Part shown: piece after piece, positions 37,401 through 47,873 of the stretch
How the letters are laid out: every line of letters begins with the position of its first letter
How positions within the stretch are numbered: the stretch's first letter is position 1
Source of the DNA: Membranipora membranacea
Taxonomy: Eukaryota; Bryozoa; Gymnolaemata; Cheilostomatida; Membraniporidae
Length of the DNA stretch: 64,000 nucleotides
Direction: 5' to 3'
Assembly: GCA_914767715.1 (NCBI GenBank)
Contig: OU612065.1
Coordinates: 39,990,001-40,054,000, forward strand
Notes under the pieces: generated by a model
Databases searched by the model: none
Seen by the model: only the letters and a program-made list of their open reading frames with translations
Told to the model about the DNA's origin: nothing
Made by a program: the position numbers and the translations under genes

Positions 37401-37806
37401 GTCATGTACATACATTTCTTCATCATCCTCGCCATGATATCGTATGTAAAAATACAAATCAATCAATCAATCAATATCCTTTTTATTTTAGGACTCTTCT
37501 TACCACTATATTTCTATATATGACCAGGAAGTAAAAGTTGCTGTGGAGGGATGGATCATTACTGCATTCATTGAATTTTGAGTTCCCTCTCCTTCCAAAC
37601 CACCAAAGTGATCTCAAAGTTAACAAATTATTGATGATGATGATTAATTTAAAATAATTACTAATTACTAAATTAGCCTACTCTACTTGCCTGTATGACA
37701 TTGATCCACCTATCATGTGGACAGTTACAGCATAGTCCACATAGCAGATACATGAATATGTTATCCCAATACATGCCAGACCACATAAATTTGACCTGAA
37801 AACCAT
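31454..37806 (-). CDS. DHHC-type palmitoyltransferase, ZDHHC3/7/21-like
   Basis: Eight exons on the minus strand: 37806-37691, 36113-35954, 35096-34981, 34713-34652, 33871-33781, 32747-32675, 31965-31860, 31533-31454. All phases agree and give about 267 residues, the size of ZDHHC21 (265). Order: TM1 ([17 protein letters not shown]), TM2 ([16 protein letters not shown]) followed by RAMTCDPG (the DPG motif), the zinc-binding cysteine-rich domain [15 protein letters not shown]...[11 protein letters not shown] with the catalytic [18 protein letters not shown]3, TM4 ([17 protein letters not shown]), then EVFGR and the WLVP tail typical of the 3/7/21 group. It S-palmitoylates cytosolic or membrane proteins, probably at the Golgi. 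The first intron has a GC donor (CAG|GCAAGT). The gene is divergent from the Skeletor-like gene, and its first exon is duplicated near 51.8-53.1 kb. Confidence 0.92.
37108..37317 (+). pseudogene. Reverse-transcriptase fragment of a non-LTR retrotransposon
   Basis: An open frame in the first intron of the DHHC gene, on the opposite strand, encodes [19 protein letters not shown] and then [13 protein letters not shown]. This is the RT block with the first catalytic Asp (DFSKAFD) and the following helix of LINE RTs (CR1/L2/Jockey-like). It is preceded by [16 protein letters not shown], typical of the region before it. The frame stops at 37315-37317, and no YADD block, endonuclease or 3' tail is found nearby, so this is a dead, truncated piece. 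The clade is uncertain. Confidence 0.75.
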
Positions 37807-38765
37807 GCCTTTCCGATTTGAAGAACTTAGTTGAGACGAGACAAGATGCTCTGTTACCAAACTAGAGCAGAAATTGTTTTTTTTCTAAACAATTATTTGA
37901 CATAAACTGTATAACTACATTCGCTACACTATCACCTATTGATAGACCTATCTAAAAGTCTGATATCAATCATTTCGGTCAAGTACTGAATACGAAATAT
38001 TTGCGACCATGTCTAGTCTGAGAAAACTTCATGCTAAATAGTCCTTTCAGATCATCGTAGCTGAGGTATGAGTTATAAAAATAATCCGATGTTATCAGTA
38101 TGGTAATTAAACGCCAGTTTTGCAATTTTTTAAAATCCAGAGCGTCCTCATGATCAAATTTGGTAGCTAGTATTTAACATATTTTCATTGCACGAAGTCA
38201 GTTTATCCTCATTAATTGCTGTTAATACCTTTGTTATGAGAAGGATGGCGACTGGCTTATTGCTTATAGTCCTGTTTTGTAAGTATAATCACATAATACT
38301 TAGGTATAATAGAATCAAGGAGGAGTTACTCCTTGCCTTGAAACTTGATAGAGAAGAGTGACTAATTATTATCATTTATTTGTACTTATTCATCTATTTT
38401 AGTTAGTACCAGTCCAGTCCAGTCCAAGGAGTCATTGGCATTAATAATAATAACAAACTTGTATGTTTATTATACTCCTTGATTATACCATGAATGCCAA
38501 TATTGGATATATATATCCTTAGGCTTATTATGACAATAATAATTATAATAGCAAGATTACTCATTGATGATAATGTCTAGCCAAGGAAAGGAGTTGTTTC
38601 TCTGTGTCTGAGAAGAAAGGAGCAGATATAAATAAAGCTGCCCCAAAAATGGACTCCAGCAACATGAAGGACTGTCTAAGCAATGATCTAAAAAGGTTTT
38701 TTCTGTTTCTGTTTACCTGTGTCTAACTTAACATTTTTATTCTTTGTGGCAGTGTGTAGCATAGT
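37561..38765 (+). repeat. Parent copy of a tandem segmental duplication
   Basis: This stretch matches 51732-64000 in direct orientation once insertions in the latter are removed (offset 14171 at the left end). It holds DHHC exon 1, the divergent promoter, and exon 1, intron 1 and the start of exon 2 of the Skeletor-like gene. Examples of matching blocks: 37766-37910 with 53094-53214, 38014-38103 with 55874-55962, 38120-38765 with 63330-64000. Confidence 0.9.
37807..38235. promoter_or_regulatory. Divergent promoter between the DHHC and Skeletor-like genes
   Basis: The start codons of the two genes are 429 bp apart on opposite strands. No clear TATA or named site is seen. The same interval occurs in the downstream duplicate, where insertions push the two start regions about 10 kb apart. 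Confidence 0.5.
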
Positions 38766-41700
38766 CAGCGCCCAATACTATGGGCGGCTGATCTCAAATG
38801 GCTGGGGAGGCAGTGCATCCCATTCTCTAGCTGGCGATGTGTACGCCATTGACTCTACAAATATTCAGATTATTGGATTTACTTTCGACAGCAGCCAATC
38901 ACCGGCATGTTCAGGTGAATAACCACTATGGTTTTAGTCCATTGCTGACCGTGAAGCATAGAGCAGTTTAAAATGCCAGAATTCATAAAAAGGTATAGGC
39001 TACATAAAAACTCAAGTGTGTTAATAGTAATGAACACCCGATTATCTTTCACTTCATTTAAAGTTATATTCCATCTATTCTTCTTTCACTGAACCTAGGC
39101 ATCATGTACTGACTTTATTTCAGATGCCAGATTCTACGGTGTTAACAAGTTAGACGATTCTCTAGAGGAGCTGACTAATCCCGATGGTTTGCAGTAAGTG
39201 TGACGATATTTTCCTTGCATACACCTTTATTAGAAATGTATTCCCGGTTATTCCATCGTATGAGCTTGCACCACGTGCAGGGCAAAGTCATTGCCAAATT
39301 GTCACTGCTGGTTCAAATTAACTTGTGTAAATTATGAAAAACTTAAATCAATTGAAAGATGTGAAAATTATCACTGTTTAAGATTTTGACATATCTTATT
39401 AAAATTATCCACCAGTCGCTTGTGATAGCTAGTGATTAGCGGCCATTAGCAATAACAGCTAAGGAGATTTTTATGCCACATCTCAACCCATAATTCACTT
39501 TTTATACCAAGCCAACTTTTATGTTGTCATAATTGCAATGATGGATGGATGGATATCCAATTACTAAAATTATTTCCCAAACTTTGTCCATATGAGTTTT
39601 CAACGTTGCAGATTGAATCAAAAATAATTTTTATCCTATTATAAGTGGTTTTCAAGATAACACTCTTTTCAGCACGTTTTTCCTATGCGGCGTTGGTTAA
39701 AAGTACCAAACTGGAGAGAGGACAACTCCGAATTGAGGCCTAAGTCAGCGCTCAGAAAACTGTCTATTATTATTGACTAATTCTCCTTGTAAATTTGTAG
39801 AGCAGCAATATCCAACTACACATCACAGGATGTCACCGTGCCTCTACAGTCGAAATCACTAGCTGATTACAAAGCCATAGGGGTTTATTGTAGCGACAAC
39901 AATCCCCCGGTATGATTCCATGTAGTTACTGCAATGTTTGCTGAGTAGATGTATTCTTGGTGTAGCTTGAGCACCAGATCTGATTGATAGCGGGAGTCAC
40001 GAGCACCCCTCCATGAGATCAGCTCTGGTGCTCATGTTACCATGGAGCAAGCATGAAATTCGTATCAAATAGTGTGCTGCAATTGTTGCTTCTGATAGAA
40101 TTTTATTTTTCTAGTTCACTTCATATATACACATAACATATAAATCTCCTTTTGTTGTATGCTAATACTAATACTTCCCTCTAGCTACTGGAGCGTTATT
40201 CAGTGCCGTGGGGAGATAACTACAGCCTCATCAGTTTAAGAACCCAAGCATTTAAGAAGGACGGGGGGAAGGGAAGTTTGGGGGGCTCTACTATCAGGAC
40301 ACAAACATCTTCCACTTTGCTCAGACTCCAATGTTTTGAATAAACAACAATATTATCTGATATTTTCAGACACAGCTGGGAATGGCCACATTCCCTAACG
40401 GGTTCACAGCGCCTGCTCCCCAGGTAATCGGACGATTCACAAACCATGCACATCGCGTTGGATCAGGTGATGTCACCGTACTCAATAATAGGATGATCAA
40501 GATAGAGGATTTCAACTATGATGGTCAAGGACCAGGTGAGTCAGACTGGCTCTTTATACTGAGTTGTCCTTATAGTTTCTATGTTATGCTCCGGATCTTG
40601 CATTGGATATGTATAGATCCTGTAGACAGGAGATTTCTGAGAAGCTCATTGTGTTTGACACTAAAAGGTCTGTTTGTTCATCAATCATCATCGAGTTGAT
40701 TTAGAAAATTTATTCATCTTAATTGTTGCTAAACCTATTGCACATTATTTATCTTTATCATTGCCGTCCCTTTTTTAGATGCATATTTTTATGTTGGTGT
40801 ATCAAAATCTGTAACCCCAGCGTCTGAACCTTATGGCAAGATTCCTGACGAGAACGGCATTGAGTAAGTTTAACTTATCTGATGTATGCTAGTAACAACA
40901 TTTCTCACACCTCTGAATATGACTCAAACTGGAGGTCAAATGCTGTGTTATTATGTACTATGTATTATATTATGTTCTGAACACTTTACGTCTCTGTATT
41001 CTAAATAATATATCACCAAAACAAAAATTAAAGCCTGATAATGTAAGATAATTGTTACCTGGTATAAGTGTTCAGGCTGCTGCAAGTGTCTGTTTGTTAC
41101 AAAAAATTACCAAATATTCATTCAATGTAAAATGAATGTTAGATTGTGTACTGCCACCGACACACACTTTCAGCTGTCTGAGCACTTAGACTACATGTTA
41201 GCTACCCTTATGATAGATTTTGAAGACTTCAAAAACATCATGACTGTTTTAAAACTTATTTCTGTTATGTATGTAATATTTTTATTGTTATAGTAGCAGG
41301 AAAGCTACGGCTTACTCTGATAGGACGATTATCCTTTTACTTCCTGAGGATATATCGGCGGTGAATCTCAAGTGGCTATCTATGTACTGTATCAGCTATG
41401 CGGATAACTTTGGTGAGGTCTTCTTTCCTGATGATCTCAATGTGCCGCCATATCAAGAAGTTGGTGAGTTTCTATTTACATACTCTACATAGCATGTTTT
41501 AGTATGTAGGAAGTATTTCAGAGTCAGGGGCTTTTAGCACTGCCTGTGTTATTGAATGCACATTCATTCAGTCGACTAGAAGAGTCAATAAGATTAAAAT
41601 AACTATTTCTAGAGATTATATTGGTTCTCTAAATCAAAAACATGTATTGCTCGTAACAGATTATTGATGATTAGCTGTGACCCGGGCAGAGGCATAAACT

Positions 41701-42699
41701 AGTAAACAAGTAAACAACACAACATTAAACCCTCCGTCTGACTGGGATGATTGTTATGTTGTGCATGTTGTAGTTAGCGTGATATATCTCCTGACTGACT
41801 GACTGTCAATAATACGCCTGCTTCCTTGTTCAGTCAGTGATTAGTAATATCTTAGTATCTTTTGTTCAGTCACTCATGTTGCTGTTTTTCCCAGTTATCA
41901 AATGTCAGGAATGAGTAACACATAACGTCACATCATGAGTTTGCATTTTGAAGAGGGTTTTGTTTGATTAAACTCAAAATAATCAATGTTGAGCATAATA
42001 TATGATTAAAAATTTTCAGAGGATTGCAAAATTTTCTAAATTAAAAATATAAGGAAGTAAAGTGAACAAGTCTGTAATTAGATTGTTATCACTAAAGTTT
42101 GGTGTCTATAAATTAGAAACCTTTCATGTGCCAGAGCAAGACACCAGCCTTAAGTTCCAGCCTAGTGTATGAAGAAAGGAAATTTCACATGTCATGAAAA
42201 GCCTTCTACTGCTTACTACATGAGGATACATATTATGTATATATTTTCAAACTAAAATAAATTTCAAAATTAAATTACATGTTATGTAAATATCCACTGC
42301 CTATTTGCTCACATCAAACTTCCTTTGTATGCAGAGATTGATAGACAAGGACTGAACTGTGAGCCAATGAACGACAGATATCAGGTCGCCTGGTCTGTAG
42401 ATGGAGACATGATTAACTTTGAGCTCGCCGGTCTTATAGGTATGTAGTTCCTCAGTATTCACATATATATGATATCTGTCCATTACAAGGTTCTGCTTAG
42501 TCATAAGGATATAGTACTGAGTAGCTCTATCTTACTGATTGTTCATAGATGGTACTATCTTACCTCATAAATAAATTATATGCTTGTTGTATTGACAAGG
42601 GTTGAATCAAGCTTACACTAGGCTGTCATCACATATAATAGCAATATCAATATGGTGATCTTTGTTTCGCTTCTGCTCTGCCATATTTTCTCACATACA

Positions 42700-42730
<31 letters not shown>

Positions 42731-45700
42731 GTGTTCCATGCTCACATATGGTTATATGCGGACAGATCGTGAGACAGAGTATATGTCGTTTGGTCTGAGT
42801 GGATCTGATGACACTTTCTCGATGCTCGGAGCTGATGTTGTAGTCGCTGATTTCCTGTCTGATAGTATGCCCAGGGCTGTGGATTACTACCTCACTGCTT
42901 ATTCACAAGTAAGATTCATACCCAGTTTAGCAGCAGTGATTGTTTGGTTGGCTTATTGAATGATTCAATGATAGATTGACTGGATGATTGATTGATTCAC
43001 TTGTATGGTGATACATTCCATATGAAGACATAGTTTGATATAGAACTCTCTCCCATATTTATATTGTTGTGGAAAACAGTAAACAAGTATTTACTGTAAA
43101 ACAGTAAAGTAAGTATTTACTGTAAAACAGTAAAGTAAGTATTTACTGTAAAGTAAGTATTTACTGTAAAAAGTAGTTTCGGTAAACTCTCCGCTCAATA
43201 TCTGCTACAAAACACGTCTTGGTTTGTCTTGGTTTCATTGTTCCTCCTCAGAAACAAGAAAATCAGAAAATCAGGACATTAAGATTATCTATGGTGCCTT
43301 TGATATACTTACGATTTCATCATTGTTATTCCGAAGTAAAGGGAAGCATGAGATAAAAATGGCGATTCCCATCGTCAGCAATTTATAGACATATTGTGTT
43401 ACATAATATACTGGACTAATGAGCGTTGAGATGACATGGTCATAGGTGGCTGTAAATTATTACACATGCCATAATTACACGCCTCATATCTTGTTGCTTC
43501 ATTTAGACCTGGATCGAGGAGCTTTGTGTCTTATTGCCAAATGAGCCAGTCATAGGTATGCAAGCTAAAAATATCATAGAAAGGTGGGGGGATAAATATA
43601 ATATTAATTATAAAGTCCACACTATTTCATCTTCAGAGAAAACAAATTTTCCCTCATAACTGTCAGAAAGAATATCAGTTTAGTGTTCTAATTGATCACT
43701 ACGGAGTTAAATTTAGCTTAAATTCGAGCTACCAATTAGAGGGGCTCATTTGGACTTGTTGGTGCGATCACTTCCTGATATACAAAGCTTATATCAACAT
43801 CTCCCAGAGACTCCAAATTCTATCTTTCCTTAACTTGCTGTGACAGGAACTTGCTGAAGTGTATTTAATCACATTATCAATTCTGGTGTACAAGTATGGT
43901 GAAGTTAGGGATGGAGGTCATGAAAAAAGTGACTGATAATGGCACAAAATCACCTTGGATAAATATAAATAGTTTTTATTGCACAATTGCTCTCAGATTT
44001 CCTGTGAAATCCTTACGATGAATACTTTTCTGTGCAGCATCTGGTCAATGCACATTTTTACTCTGCTTGTAGTGTGCGGCCAATGGAGGAGCATGTCCTG
44101 ACAACTCTGAATATAATAATGCTGCAGATGATGTGCAGATGCCGACTGCCAAGTTTACCAATGGTATCCTCCGTATATCCTATCAGAGAAAGCTCAACAC
44201 TGCCGGTACTGTCACAATTATTCATTAAACATGCTGCCGAAAAAGAGCAAGTTTTGATGCGAACGTACTGCGTTCAAAGCTGTATCCTATCTGCCATTTG
44301 CGAATGAGTAAGGAGCAACCTTAAATGGAATTAAAATTTGTCAAACTACTGACTGAGATTATGAATTTCATTGATATATTATACCGTCTGCTTCGCTCCG
44401 CTGCGATATAACAGGATTGGAACTTGACAGTAATTTAATCTGAGCTGACCACGCCCGTAAAGAAAATAAAAGCATTTAAACTTATTTTGTACCCACAGCA
44501 ACTTGCATCCAAAAGATTATATTAAGTCATTGTGTGTGGTATACACTTCGCAGATACCAATAAGGACAAGGTATACATGACAGATGGCACAGAACAACAG
44601 GTTGTTTGGGCGATCGGCCCTCTGAATACTAACAAAGAGACTGCCAAACACTACGCACCACCCCATGGTAGAATCTCAGGTATAATAAAATTGCGTTGAA
44701 ATAATATTGAGGTGAAAAAAGAGTAACATATTATGTGGGCTCCTTTTTCACCTCAATCTGTAACATAAAACGATATATACAACAAGGAAATCGATATCCA
44801 ATAGAAAATATGTGGTTTGATAAAAATATGTGGTTTGGTAGTATACCCTACTCAAACTGCTCTTGTGTGTCTTTTGGTTTAATATTGATGGAGTTCCACA
44901 ATGTTGGATTTTTGGGAGATCTTTGAAGCGATAGGACCTGAGATGTTCCCTGATCGTGTCCTTCGACCAATGCTTTCTGTGACCTCCTCATCAGTGCGCA
45001 TCTCATTCACTGCTCCATAATGAGGCACAAGTTGGAGGGGAAGGGAATTACTTTTTATAGTTACGATGAGTAAAGATGAAATGACAGGCACATTTTGATT
45101 CCGCTCTAAATCCACACCGCATTAATAATTTTCTAAAATAGTATTAAAATTTGTTTTAAAATTGTAATTTCAGCAAACAAAGCAATAAACTTTGGACGAG
45201 ACCCTCCAGTAGATAATTGTCCAGCGTTTACTCTGGAGCCGGAGGAGGAGAAGCCTAAGTTTGTAGGAGATCATATCTATGGGGACGAGGATAAGAAGGT
45301 GTTTACTGTAGAGATCGGACAGGCTGGCTCAGAACAGGGATACAAGGCTATCACTGGTATGTTATACAATGTGCTCACTGTTATCTGGCATATTTTATCC
45401 ATGATTCTGTCTGCTACAGTAAAAGGTTGTATTTGAATGCTGAGTCTTGTTAATGTTGTAATGTTATAATACACTGATCACATGGGATTGTATGTTTACA
45501 AATCACAAACCTCAGCTAACTTGTCTGGTAACCTTTACCTGACCTGAATGACTATAGACAGCTTCTGAGCTCTAATTTGAGCCTCCATTTGGAGTTTTCC
45601 ACTCTCCAGTTTGGTACATTTAACCCACCAAGTATAGGAAACGGAGCTAAAAAGGGGGTTATCTTGATAACTGCTTATAATAGGACAAAAATGATTTTTG

Positions 45701-47729
45701 ATTCGGAATCTGCACCTTTGAAAACCCTGAGAGACAGGGTTTTCGAATCATCGGGGATTGAAAGCTGATAAATCTTAATTTTAGTGAAAAGATTTATGCA
45801 AAATTCCATGAAATTTGTCCGCAAAACAGGCAGAAATTGATATAAATGACTATGAATTTTTTCCCAGACTATGTCCTTATGAGTTTGCATTGGTGCAGAT
45901 TCTGAATCCAAAATCATTTTTATCCTATTATAAGGGAATTTCAAGATAACCCCCTTTTCCTTTTCTTCTATCCTGTGTGGGTTAAAATTACCAAACTGGG
46001 GAGAGGACAACTTCTAATGGAGGCTCAAATTAGCAAATTCATAATAGTTTACAGGAAGGCGATAATTAAATACATAATATATAATGTCAGCTGTCATCCT
46101 TTTTTGAGAACTGCCTGTGACTCATGATGACAATTCTACGAATGTTGTATTGCATGCGTTGTTTATGTACCAGATGCTAACGATTGTCATACTAATGTGG
46201 CTGCTATGTTTCAGGTTACCCTTCCTGGGGAATTGCCTGGTATGTAGATGGCAAGCTAATACCCGAACTTCATCTGAAAAGGGGCGTAACATATACCTTC
46301 AAGGTCAGAGGGGGTATTAATCCTGATGAAGGATCCATGTATCATCCCTTATATATTACTGATAATATAGAGGGCGGCTATGGGCAGGTAATTAATATAT
46401 GTCATCATTATACAATATTCCTATATCAAATATCCAATACACAGAGCTGTGAGCAAAGTGAGCACTTATAATGTTGTTTCATGAACGATTGTACTGGAGA
46501 AAATCAGCAGTTATGGCTTATTTATAGATAAAATACAAATTTTATTTTTTTTTTTGAAATGACTTGTATTTGAATTATCTTCACATTTAGGAGAATTTCA
46601 CATTAGTAGGTATATTCTGTGCGCAAAATGCCAGATTTTAACTAACTTACCGTTTATACCATAAATACTTAGACGCTCAGATGAGACCTGACTCTTATGA
46701 ATATGTACTTTCAGGACCCTCAAGGTGCCAATATTTACAAAGGGATGGTCGATGGAACACCTGCTGATTATGCTAGTAAGTAACCAAGATCGATAACACA
46801 TGGCATTATTTATTAAGCTAGATGATGGACATCCATAGACTTATTAATAATAATTAATGTTAAGTCTATGTGGACGCCGCATAATTTGGTATGAGCATAG
46901 CATGTGAATAGCGACTCTGCATATTTTAAAATCTGACTCCATGTTGTTACATTGCATCCATTTTTAATTTATCCTGTATGGTTCCTTCTTCTATCCTCAA
47001 ACTTAGGTGAGCTTGAGCTGTCGCAGTTGTCGTTGTTTGATCAGGTGGCTCATAACCTAGATGAAGTCATGATTGGAGAACTTGCTTTGTATGTAAGTCT
47101 CGTAAAAGATATAATTAGATAAATATATTGAGGGACTTCTCTTTTAGCCGGTGCTTATTGTGAATGGAAGCTTACTGATGCTGCTGTAAAGAAGGCTGTC
47201 GAAGGTATTGTGTATCAGTGTTTCCAGGAGTTCAGGAATGACCTTTACTTAGACTGTGTTTCTGAAGAGGGTACAGATTTTGAATGGACGCCCAACTCCA
47301 CCGTACCTGACACTGTATACTATCAGGTATAATAATATGATTGATTTACTCTCAAATTATTTTAATGAGCTGAGTTTGAGTGTGAGTGTGATAGAGCATT
47401 CTGATTCTGAGCTGAGGAGGCTAGCAGCTCTATGATGTAGATGAGTCTGATCCAGATCTAATTTCTAAGACTTGCTTTTCACTGCATGAGTGCTCCTTTG
47501 TTTGACTGAGCAAGTGTATACAATGTATATTTTCAACATTGTAAGTAATTTCACTCTATTTTAGTGCTATACTCATAAAAATCTTGGCTGGAAGATAAAT
47601 CTCTACAATGAATTACCGCCTAAGAAAGATCGGACATTCGCTCCCGACTGTACAGGAGGCAGCATTACAAGCTCCACAGTCAGCACTGGTACAATAATGA
47701 TAGCCTTGTTGGCTGCTTTATTTGTGTAA
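38236..47729 (+). CDS. Skeletor-like secreted protein: two DM13 domains, DOMON domain, hydrophobic tail
   Basis: Eighteen exons: 38236-38278, 38753-38914, 39124-39193, 39801-39909, 40370-40535, 40779-40863, 41294-41463, 42335-42439, 42766-42908, 43507-43555, about 44092-44205, 44554-44679, 45174-45356, 46215-46387, 46715-46775, 47007-47092, 47148-47326, 47565-47729; about 729 residues. A signal peptide (MRRMATGLLLIVLFLCSIVSA) spans the first intron. DM13 domain 1 is at about residues 22-125, DM13 domain 2 at about 140-250 (FTNHAHRVGSGDVTVL, FNYDGQGPDAYFYVG), DOMON at about 285-430 (YQVAWSVDGDMINFELAG), then a Skeletor-type region (WYVDGKLIPELHLKRG, GGYGQ). The last 20 residues are hydrophobic after a Ser/Thr stretch, fitting a GPI or membrane anchor. 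DM13/DOMON modules are thought to bind redox cofactors outside the cell. Phase breaks by one base between 47092 and 47148; exon 11's 5' end is also uncertain. Confidence 0.85.
39540..39765 (+). mobile_element. Fragment (right half) of the MITE seen at 45569-46034
   Basis: Bases from about 39570 to 39765 match 45865-46030: both have CCATATGAGTTT/CCTTATGAGTTT, AATTTTTATCCTATTATAAG, CAAGATAACNC and TACCAAACTGGNGAGAGGACAACT. Only one end is present. It lies in another intron of the same gene. Confidence 0.65.
42693..42728. repeat. (ACAT)n microsatellite
   Basis: Nine perfect copies of ACAT in the intron just before exon 9 of the Skeletor-like gene. Confidence 0.95.
43074..43173. repeat. Tandem repeat of a near-palindromic 26-bp unit
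   Basis: Units built from GTAAGTATTTACTGTAAAAC recur about four times. Each contains the palindrome-like AGTAAGTATTTACT. Lies in an intron of the Skeletor-like gene. Confidence 0.8.
45569..46034. mobile_element. MITE with about 60-bp terminal inverted repeats
   Basis: The left end GCTCTAATTTGAGCCTCCAT...CCAGTTTGGTA...TTAACCCAC matches the reverse complement of the right end, GCTAATTTGAGCCTCCAT...CCAGTTTGGTA...TTAACCCAC, over about 60 bp with a few changes. The inner parts are also related as inverted copies (CCTATTATAAG against CTTATAATAGG). Length about 466 bp, with no coding. It is a non-autonomous, fold-back-type DNA element in the intron between exons 45174-45356 and 46215-46387. Confidence 0.8.
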
Positions 47730-47859
47730 TACAATACTAACTAATACTGAGGTTTGCGTTCTGTTCACTTTCAGATCGCTTGTTTTATTGAGTCTCCCTA
47801 TGATGAAAATTTTGTTTTATTTTGTTTTATTTTGTTATTTTATTTTTATTGTTGCAACA

Positions 47860-47865
47860 AATAAA
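47860..47865 (+). terminator. Polyadenylation signal of the Skeletor-like gene
   Basis: AATAAA 131 bases past the stop codon, next to the left end of a TIR element. The same flank (TTGCAACAAATAAATAAGTG) recurs at 50138, so the signal may belong to the element rather than the gene. Confidence 0.4.
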
Positions 47866-47873
47866 TAAGTGCC

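Noticed and set aside
38719-38752. Upstream start for the Skeletor-like exon 2 (frame beginning at GTG 38719)
   Set aside because: This is intron sequence. A proper ATG with signal peptide lies in exon 1 at 38236 and joins in phase.
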